From an uncultured Geobacteraceae bacterium (lineage in GTDB: Bacteria > Desulfobacterota > Desulfuromonadia > Geobacterales > Pseudopelobacteraceae): DNA of 33,260 bases. The notes beneath the pieces were generated by a model. The model was not told where the DNA came from and made no database searches. It worked only from the letters and a program-made list of their open reading frames with translations. A program made the translations under genes and the position numbers. Positions 27,934 through 33,260 of this stretch are shown one piece after another; positions within the stretch are counted from its first letter, which is position 1, and each line of letters opens with the position of its first letter. Location: contig CAIRND010000396.1 of the NCBI GenBank assembly GCA_903879825.1, positions 1 through 33,260 on the forward strand, read 5' to 3'.

Positions 27934-30510
27934 GTGACAGTTAGTTGTAACGACATTGCCGCAATAGATCTTTTCAGTGGCCTATCGCAGGAAGATCTGC
28001 AGCGTATCGCCGTTCGTCTGGTTAAGTGTGTCTTTTTGTCCGGAGTGGTCATTATGGCCAAGGATGCACCGGTTGAAGAGTTATATGTGATCCTTGCCGG
28101 AACGGTGCGGGTCGAACTACACGACGGCACCGGGCAGATATTCAACCTTACTGAGCTGACCGCCGGGAATCTGATCGGGGAGCGCGCCGTCCTCACTGAT
28201 GAGCCGCGCACCGCCGATGTCAGGGCGATCACCGAGGTCCACGCGGTGCGGCTGTCAAAGCACGACTTCAAAGAGCTGCTCCATGAAACGCCGCTGGTGT
28301 ACGCCAATTTATGCCGAATCCTCTCCCTACAGCTTGGGAGTTGGTCACAGCGACATCAACGGGAGGAGCGGGAGCACCGCGACATCATCACCAATGTTAT
28401 TGGCTGGCAGCTGTTGCCGGAATTCGGCGAATTCCCAGGGAGCTCCGCCTGGGTTCGCGATTTAAACAAACGCCTGGAACTGCTTGGAAAATCCGACTGT
28501 CATGTGTTGATTGTGGGGGAAGCGGGCACATGGAAAGATTTAGCCGCCCGGCTGATTCATTTCCACAACGACTCCAACTGCCCGGTCCTGTTTCTGGACT
28601 GTGCCTCCCCTCCGCCTGTCATTGGCCATGAAAATCTTCATACGACCTCGTGCCGTGATTCACTGCTGCAAGAGATTGCCCAGGAAGCGGCTCTCTTCGG
28701 GCATGCGCCGGACGGCGCGGTGTATACCCGGCGAATCCGGCGCGGCATGCTGGAACTGGCGGCCGGAGGCGATATGATCCTGCGCAATATCGACTGCCTG
28801 ACAGCGGCAGTGCAGGAACAGTTGAGCAATTTCATTGCAAGCGGCCTGTTTCGTCGCAGGGGGGAAAGCAGCCAGCGCAGCGCACAGGTACGCTTTATTG
28901 CCACCTGTAGCGAACCGCTCCAGCCGCTGGTCGCCAGCGGGAAGTTCTCTGCAGCTCTTGCCGGGCAGTTAAGCGGCGAGACGATTGAAATGGCCCCGTT
29001 GCGGGAACGCAAGAAAGATATCGCCGTTATTGCCCGCAGCCTGCTGAAAAATCTTAACGCCAAGCACCATAAAAATGTCCGCCGCATTTCTCAAGATGCC
29101 CTGAACCGCCTGGTTGATCACGACTGGCCGCTGAACGGCAGCGAACTTTATCAGGTCGTCAGCCGTGCTGTCGTCGTTTGCAACGACGAAGAGATCCTTC
29201 CGGAGCATATATTTCTCCAGGGACAGCCATTTGGTGACGGTCGTTTCAACCTGCTGACCCTACCGCTGATCGAGAAGATTGCCCGGCGGCCCGACTTCCC
29301 CCGGCTGCTGCGCTGGAGCACCATACCGCTCTTTCTGCTGATTATGCTTTATACGCTCCTGGGACCTCCGTTCGGCAATGCCGCCAATCTGGCGGTCTGG
29401 ACGCTTTGGTGGCCGGCGCTGCTACTGACAGCTTTTTTGTGTGCTCGCGGCTGGTGCAGCTTTTGCCCATTGGAAGCGATCGGCGAGTTTATCGGCGTCA
29501 AAAACCGGGTCACCCATGAGCCGATGCAGTGGTTGCGGCGCTTTGGCCCGCCCATCAGTCTCGCCGGGCTCGTATTTATTGTGCTGATCGAACAGGCAAC
29601 CGGCATGTTCTCCTGGGCCTTTGCCACCGGACTGCTGCTGTTCGGACTGTTAACGGCAACCGTCTCTGCCGATCTGATCATCGGTCGACGCGGCTGGTGC
29701 AAATTTCTCTGCCCTCTCGGCAGGATCGTCAGCCTGGTGTCACGAATCTCCCTGATGGAGATGCACAGCAACCACACCGTTTGTGTCAGCAGATGCCGGG
29801 TTGACGATTGCGTCAAGGAGAGGGGATGTCCTATGGGACTGCATCCCACCGGCATCGACAATTCGGACCATTGCGTCCTCTGCCTCAACTGTGTGCGCAG
29901 CTGTCCCCACCACTCCATGCAACTCGACCTGCGCAATCCAGTCTGGGGACTTTTCAATCAGGCACGTCACGGCTTTTACGAAGCACTCTTCAGCGTCGTC
30001 CTGGTGGGGGTTGTCATTGCTACCAAAGGGACCCCGCTGCTTGCAGGCCGGACTAACGAGGTTTTTCCGCAGACGCTTTGGAGTCTGACAGAAGCCGCGC
30101 TGGCACTTGGCATTGTGATCGGATTCACCGGACTTGCCATGATGTCGTCAGCGAGTAGCGGCCGTTCCGGCTGGAAAGCGACCTTCACCATGTGCGGCCT
30201 TGCGTATCTGCCGTTATCTGTTGCCGGGCTTTTCATAATCTACTTCAGGGCACTGGTCGAGGGGGGCGCTCAGCTCGTCCCGCTCATTATCACGGCAACT
30301 GGCGTGGGCAGCTGGCTTGATGCCGCCAGGCTGACCCCGGAATTGGGAACACTGCGGCTGTTTATTTATCCCACTCTGGTAATGAGTGCTCTCTTCTCAT
30401 GGATTGTTCTCGGCAGAATGCAGCGCCAATATAAGCTGAACCCTTCCGCCCTTGTCGGTCACCGCCTGCTGATAATCCTTGCGGCGTCGGCATTCATCGT
30501 TACCCTGTAG
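27934..30510 (+). CDS. Fusion: cyclic-nucleotide-binding, degenerate sigma-54 AAA+, membrane 4Fe-4S polyferredoxin
   Basis: An 858-residue protein. Residues about 10-135 fit a Crp-type cNMP-binding fold (GERAVLTDEPRTA at 82-94 resembles the phosphate-binding cassette). Residues about 170-430 align with a sigma-54-activator AAA+ domain but have lost function: Walker A is GEAGTWKDLAARLIH (W200 in place of the last glycine), Walker B is MILRNID in place of LFLDEIG, and the GAFTGA loop is GAVYTRR. PLRERKKDI and the DWPLNGSELYQVVSRA lid remain. Instead of a DNA-binding HTH, residues about 460-850 hold several membrane helices with NapH/NosR-like CxxxCP motifs (C504/C508/C511; GWCKFLCPLG at 587-596), cysteines 617, 621, 626 and 632, and a classical CxxCxxCxxxCP cluster (647-658). 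The start is GTG 27934, with AGGA about ten bases upstream. It is predicted to couple cytoplasmic signal binding to membrane electron transfer; the exact function is unknown. Confidence 0.85.
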   Translation: MTVSCNDIAAIDLFSGLSQEDLQRIAVRLVKCVFLSGVVIMAKDAPVEELYVILAGTVRVELHDGTGQIFNLTELTAGNLIGERAVLTDEPRTADVRAITEVHAVRLSKHDFKELLHETPLVYANLCRILSLQLGSWSQRHQREEREHRDIITNVIGWQLLPEFGEFPGSSAWVRDLNKRLELLGKSDCHVLIVGEAGTWKDLAARLIHFHNDSNCPVLFLDCASPPPVIGHENLHTTSCRDSLLQEIAQEAALFGHAPDGAVYTRRIRRGMLELAAGGDMILRNIDCLTAAVQEQLSNFIASGLFRRRGESSQRSAQVRFIATCSEPLQPLVASGKFSAALAGQLSGETIEMAPLRERKKDIAVIARSLLKNLNAKHHKNVRRISQDALNRLVDHDWPLNGSELYQVVSRAVVVCNDEEILPEHIFLQGQPFGDGRFNLLTLPLIEKIARRPDFPRLLRWSTIPLFLLIMLYTLLGPPFGNAANLAVWTLWWPALLLTAFLCARGWCSFCPLEAIGEFIGVKNRVTHEPMQWLRRFGPPISLAGLVFIVLIEQATGMFSWAFATGLLLFGLLTATVSADLIIGRRGWCKFLCPLGRIVSLVSRISLMEMHSNHTVCVSRCRVDDCVKERGCPMGLHPTGIDNSDHCVLCLNCVRSCPHHSMQLDLRNPVWGLFNQARHGFYEALFSVVLVGVVIATKGTPLLAGRTNEVFPQTLWSLTEAALALGIVIGFTGLAMMSSASSGRSGWKATFTMCGLAYLPLSVAGLFIIYFRALVEGGAQLVPLIITATGVGSWLDAARLTPELGTLRLFIYPTLVMSALFSWIVLGRMQRQYKLNPSALVGHRLLIILAASAFIVTL

Positions 30511-30533
30511 GCTATCAATTCATCGCTAAAACG

Positions 30534-30569
30534 AAAAAGGGCCACCATGCATTCGTGGTGACCGTTTTT
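30534..30569. terminator. Bidirectional intrinsic terminator
   Basis: A 14-base-pair stem with two mismatches: left arm aaaaagggccacca (30534-30547), 8-base loop, right arm tggtgaccgttttt (30556-30569). The T-tract follows the stem on the plus strand and the A-tract gives one on the minus strand. It lies 23 bases after the stop of the fusion gene and could also terminate the convergent diguanylate cyclase gene that ends at 30819. Confidence 0.75.
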
Positions 30570-30650
30570 CTGATCTTCGTCCATTATATCATTGCAGTGT
30601 TAGCTAGGTCTTTGCATATGTTATTTATCCACATGTTTGGTGTTATTTTT

Positions 30651-30780
30651 AGCCCCCCTCCTCATTTTAGGAGGGGCTGGGGGTGGTAAGGTTTTCGCTT
30701 TTGACTCTTTTTAATTCTTGAGATTGATGAGAATCAAAGGCAACCACCCCTATCCCCTCCTTAAAAGGAAGGAGGGGGAT
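30651..30780. repeat. Inverted-repeat element with 40-base arms
   Basis: The left arm (30651-30690, agcccccctcctcattttag, then gaggggctgggggtgg) and the right arm (30741-30780, ccacccctatcccctcc, then ttaaaaggaaggaggggg) are imperfect inverted copies around about 50 A/T-rich bases. There is no ORF and no target-site duplication that I can be sure of. It resembles a miniature non-autonomous element. It occupies most of the 308-base gap 30511-30818, which otherwise holds only the terminator. Confidence 0.7.
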
Positions 30781-30818
30781 GAACGGCAAAAGCCAAACTG
30801 ATGATGACGTTTAAAATA

Positions 30819-32558
30819 TCATTGCAACACTTTGTAATGCTGGAAGTTATCTCTCCCCTGATCCTTAACCCGGTAGAGAGCAATGTCGGCATTTTTCAAC
30901 AGTGTCTCAGCATCTCCGCCAGCGTCGGGGAAATCAGCGATGCCGATGCTGGCTGTTACCGTGAGAGTATGGCCGTTGCAGACAAACGGTTCACGGAACG
31001 CGGTGACTATCTTTGCGGCGGTAACAGTCGCACTCTCCGCCGAACTGATATTCGGCAGCAACATCACAAACTCATCCCCTCCCATGCGGCACACCGTATC
31101 GCTTTTTCGCAGGAGCCCCATCAGTCGTACACCAACAGCCTTGAGCAGCAGATCACCGACACTATGGCCGAGCGTGTCGTTAACATCCTTGAAACGATCC
31201 AGATCCAGGATCATCAGCGCCCCACAGCTGCTGGATCGACCAGACAACGCAAGCACCTGCCCCAGACGGTCGTTGAGCAGGACCCGGTTAGGCAGTCCGG
31301 TCAGGGCATCATGAAAGGCCATGTGACGAATGGCCTCTTCATAGAGTTTGCGCTCAGTGACGTCGTTCAGCATCAGCACGAACCCGGCCAGCGTGCCGCG
31401 CCTGTCCACTATGCCGGACAGGGTACCGTCGTAGAAACAGGCGACCCCATCCCGCTTGATTTCAGCCGGAAAAAGACATTTACCCTCTTTTTGAACAATC
31501 TCCCGCGCCTGGTGCAGAGTCAGCGGAGCAATATCTTCCAGAGCCAGCAATTCCAACGCGGGACGACCAATGACGTTAGCAGCGCTGCAGCTAAATACTT
31601 TTTCAGCTAACGGATTAAAATATTTAATATTCAGAGTAATGTCTGTCGCTATAATTGCCATATTAACAGAAGAGCTGAGAATGTTGTCCAAGTACACCGT
31701 CTTGTCCAGTAGTTCTCTGGCGGTATGCTGGAAGACATCCTCTTTTTCCCGGATAATCTCCTTCAGCAACTCGATATACTTCCCCTCCAGACCCTTGACG
31801 ATGTCGGACTGAGTGATTATTCCCGCAACACGATCCTGCTCATCAACCACCACCACGTGGCGGAAAAGTTTTTTCTTCATCTGCAGGGTGGCTTTATGGA
31901 CTGTCGAACCGGTTTTGACGGTCAGAACGGGGTTGCTCATGACGCCCTGAACGCAAACTGTTCTTAAATCAACGCCGTCCGCCACCAACCTGACCACATC
32001 ACGTTCTGTCAGTATTCCAACCGGACGGCGCTCGTCCACAACTACCGTGCAGCTTATGCCCGGACCAGCCATTGCAGCCAGGGCATCACAGATGGGGATG
32101 TTACCCGCCACCGTCACGACACCGGGAGTCATGACCTGCTCGACCTTGCGCATTTCAAAAAAATATTCGTGCCCCAGATGATCGACCAGATCGGATTGAG
32201 TCATCAAACCGAGGAGCTGGCCGCTCGCACCTACCACCACATGGTGACGTATCCGGTTGGTGAGCATAAGGCTGTACGCTTCATAAATACTGAGTGAACC
32301 GGATATTGTGATGACCGGACTGGTCATCACCTCGCGCATCGTCTGGCTGCCAATGGCGAGTTGCTGGTTGGCAAGCCTGACCAGATCCCGTTCGGTGAAG
32401 ATACCGCAGGGCCGCTTGTTTTGGGCCACAACAAGACAACTGATTTTTGAACCCGCCATAAGGGTAACAGCCTCATCCAGCGAGGTTTCCGGGGTTACAC
32501 ACTTTATTCGCCGGGAAATGATCTGGCGGATCTTTGTCTTACTTATCGGTTCGGTCAT
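30819..32558 (-). CDS. Diguanylate cyclase with four CBS motifs and a PAS domain
   Basis: A 579-residue cytoplasmic protein. Residues about 8-260 contain four CBS motifs in two pairs; each pair repeats the GI(F/L)TERD(L/V)VRL and (I/M)TQSD(L/I)V pattern, showing internal duplication. CBS pairs usually bind adenine nucleotides. A helical linker (260-290) leads to a PAS domain (about 290-400, ending MLNDVTERKLYEEAI) and a GGDEF domain (about 412-575). The active site GGDEF is at 493-497, and an inhibitory RxxD site (R484-D487) sits five residues before it, so it is expected to make c-di-GMP with product inhibition. ATG 32558 is preferred over the start at 32624, because GAGGTG lies just upstream and the extra N-terminus is Met/Cys-rich and unlike the family. 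There is no membrane segment. Confidence 0.92.
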   Translation of the reverse strand: MTEPISKTKIRQIISRRIKCVTPETSLDEAVTLMAGSKISCLVVAQNKRPCGIFTERDLVRLANQQLAIGSQTMREVMTSPVITISGSLSIYEAYSLMLTNRIRHHVVVGASGQLLGLMTQSDLVDHLGHEYFFEMRKVEQVMTPGVVTVAGNIPICDALAAMAGPGISCTVVVDERRPVGILTERDVVRLVADGVDLRTVCVQGVMSNPVLTVKTGSTVHKATLQMKKKLFRHVVVVDEQDRVAGIITQSDIVKGLEGKYIELLKEIIREKEDVFQHTARELLDKTVYLDNILSSSVNMAIIATDITLNIKYFNPLAEKVFSCSAANVIGRPALELLALEDIAPLTLHQAREIVQKEGKCLFPAEIKRDGVACFYDGTLSGIVDRRGTLAGFVLMLNDVTERKLYEEAIRHMAFHDALTGLPNRVLLNDRLGQVLALSGRSSSCGALMILDLDRFKDVNDTLGHSVGDLLLKAVGVRLMGLLRKSDTVCRMGGDEFVMLLPNISSAESATVTAAKIVTAFREPFVCNGHTLTVTASIGIADFPDAGGDAETLLKNADIALYRVKDQGRDNFQHYKVLQ

Positions 32559-32595
32559 GATCAGGCACCTCATCAGGTTTGCGCACATTGGTTGC

Positions 32596-32624
32596 ATCAT
32601 ATAACACTTATTATTTCGCAGCAA
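32596..32624 (-). promoter_or_regulatory. Candidate sigma-70 promoter for the CBS-GGDEF gene
   Basis: On the minus strand a -35-like TTGCTG (32624-32619) and a -10-like TATGAT (32601-32596) are separated by exactly 17 bases. Transcription would begin near 32589, about 30 bases before ATG 32558. The -10 has five of six consensus bases and the -35 only three. The -35 lies within the edge of the REP-like element copy B. Confidence 0.45.
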
Positions 32625-32710
32625 ACCCCTCTAAATCTCCCCTTATCAGGGGAGACTTCAAGGCTTCCCCCCTGATAAGGGGGGATTGAGGGGGGTTGGT
32701 TTTAGATGTT
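32614..32710 (-). repeat. REP-like intergenic element, copy B
   Basis: Read on the minus strand it begins aacatctaaaa at 32710, continues with caacccccctcaatcc, then a cttatcagggggg / ctcccctgataag hairpin, and ends aggggtttgctgcgaa. This is the same order and largely the same bases as copy A at 8379-8493, but without about 20 bases near the left end. It lies between the sigma-54 activator gene and the CBS-GGDEF gene. Its right edge supplies the possible -35 of the CBS-GGDEF promoter. Confidence 0.75.
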
Positions 32711-32764
32711 CCAAGGCACTAGTCTCAGTTACTGAATTATGTGCATTAGCAACAGAGCGTATAG

Positions 32765-33260
32765 TTAATCCCGATAGAACATCTTCCTGTCTATTTTCAA
32801 CAATTGGGCCGCTTTGGATTTGTTGCCACTGCAGCGTTCAAGTGTCTGGGCAAGTATCTGGCTGGTCAGATTGGCAAGCGACAGGCTGTGCGTTGGACTT
32901 TTCAGGGTGTAGGTGGTGGTAGAGGGATCAGAATCCGCAGTTTTTGATGCTGCGGACTCATCCGTGATCAAGCCGAGATGTTCGGGGCGGATCAGGTCAC
33001 CGACCGTGAGTATGGCTGCACGCTCAAGACGGTTGCGCAGTTCCCGGACATTACCGGGCCACTCATAGGCGATGACAGCATCCATTGCTTTCTGTGAAAT
33101 CCCGGGCAGTAACTTCCCGAGATGCTGCTGCAGTTCGGCAACAACATGCTCGCAGATATGCCCGATGTCGTCTTTCCGTTCGCGCAGCGGCGGGATATGC
33201 AGAGGAAATATATTGATACGATGATACAGGTCCTCGCGGAACAGTCCGGCGGCCACCCGC
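32765..33260 (-). CDS. Sigma-54-dependent transcriptional activator, C-terminal part (partial)
   Basis: The frame is open to the right edge; about 164 residues are visible. They begin with the end of the AAA+ domain, VAAGLFREDLYHRINIFPLH and then IPPLRERKDDI, followed by the lid YEWPGNVRELRNRLERAAIL. A Ser/Thr-rich linker leads to a Fis-type helix-turn-helix (ILAQTLERCSGNKSKAAQLL, then KIDRKMFYRD). The C-terminus stops a few residues earlier than usual for the family (often RKTLYRKLKEYGI). The N-terminal sensor or receiver domain and the nucleotide-binding motifs lie outside the window, so whether it is an NtrC-type response regulator cannot be told. It is a candidate, by proximity only, for the activator of the sigma-54 promoter at 27841. 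Confidence 0.9.
   Translation of the reverse strand, partial: RVAAGLFREDLYHRINIFPLHIPPLRERKDDIGHICEHVVAELQQHLGKLLPGISQKAMDAVIAYEWPGNVRELRNRLERAAILTVGDLIRPEHLGLITDESAASKTADSDPSTTTYTLKSPTHSLSLANLTSQILAQTLERCSGNKSKAAQLLKIDRKMFYRD

Overview
The window looks like the chromosome of a Geobacter-type bacterium (Geobacterales/Desulfuromonadales). Reasons: moderate GC (about 53% by eye), an unusually dense set of signalling proteins, periplasmic sensor domains carrying CxxCH haem-c motifs, a perfect sigma-54 promoter, and a selB gene. The genus is inference; nothing was searched.

Layout. Bases 3-359 hold the 3' end of selB, followed by about 400 bases with no gene and a 201-residue HTH-cupin regulator (756-1361). 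From 27606 down to 1379, sixteen genes all run on the minus strand with short gaps. In transcription order: a 77-residue Os1348/NHLP-like small protein; a haem-c methyl-accepting chemotaxis protein (MCP); a family-3 solute-binding protein; a hybrid histidine kinase; a PhnD-like binding protein; a second hybrid kinase; an HD-GYP response regulator; a third hybrid kinase; a receiver-SpoIIE phosphatase-ATPase fusion; a receiver-ATPase fusion; an MCP with a giant helical ectodomain; a Tll0287-like haem-c protein; a STAS protein; a Cache MCP; a fourth hybrid kinase; and a response regulator with a Cys4 tail. The array meets the HTH-cupin gene head-on.

To the right, a divergent region (27607-27933) separates the array from 27934-30510. 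This gene encodes an 858-residue fusion of a cyclic-nucleotide-binding domain, a sigma-54-activator-type AAA+ domain whose catalytic motifs are degraded, and a membrane NapH/NosR-like polyferredoxin. Its promoter is a textbook sigma-54 site (27841-27856), and two copies of a 17-bp dyad motif lie 111 bp apart upstream of it. Next come a terminator, an inverted-repeat element, a CBS4-PAS-GGDEF diguanylate cyclase (30819-32558, minus), and the C-terminal end of a genuine sigma-54 activator (32765-33260, minus, running off the window).

How the parts may work together (inference). No receiver protein inside the array has a DNA-binding domain. Outputs appear to be c-di-GMP turnover, partner switching (phosphatase, ATPases and STAS protein) and chemotaxis-like arrays. 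Two binding-protein/hybrid-kinase pairs suggest periplasmic ligand-presenting sensors of the TorT/TorS or LuxP/LuxQ kind. Two proteins with CxxCH motifs and the polyferredoxin fusion point to redox or electron-acceptor sensing. The strongest candidates for something undescribed are the pseudo-activator/polyferredoxin fusion with its sigma-54 promoter, and the mixed array beside it that begins with an Os1348-like peptide.

Intergenic repeats: a REP-like element is present in two diverged copies (8379-8493 and 32614-32710), with a different inverted-repeat element at 30651-30780 and a cacaaaggcac-type inverted repeat at 21603-21724, with a decayed relative near 450-577.
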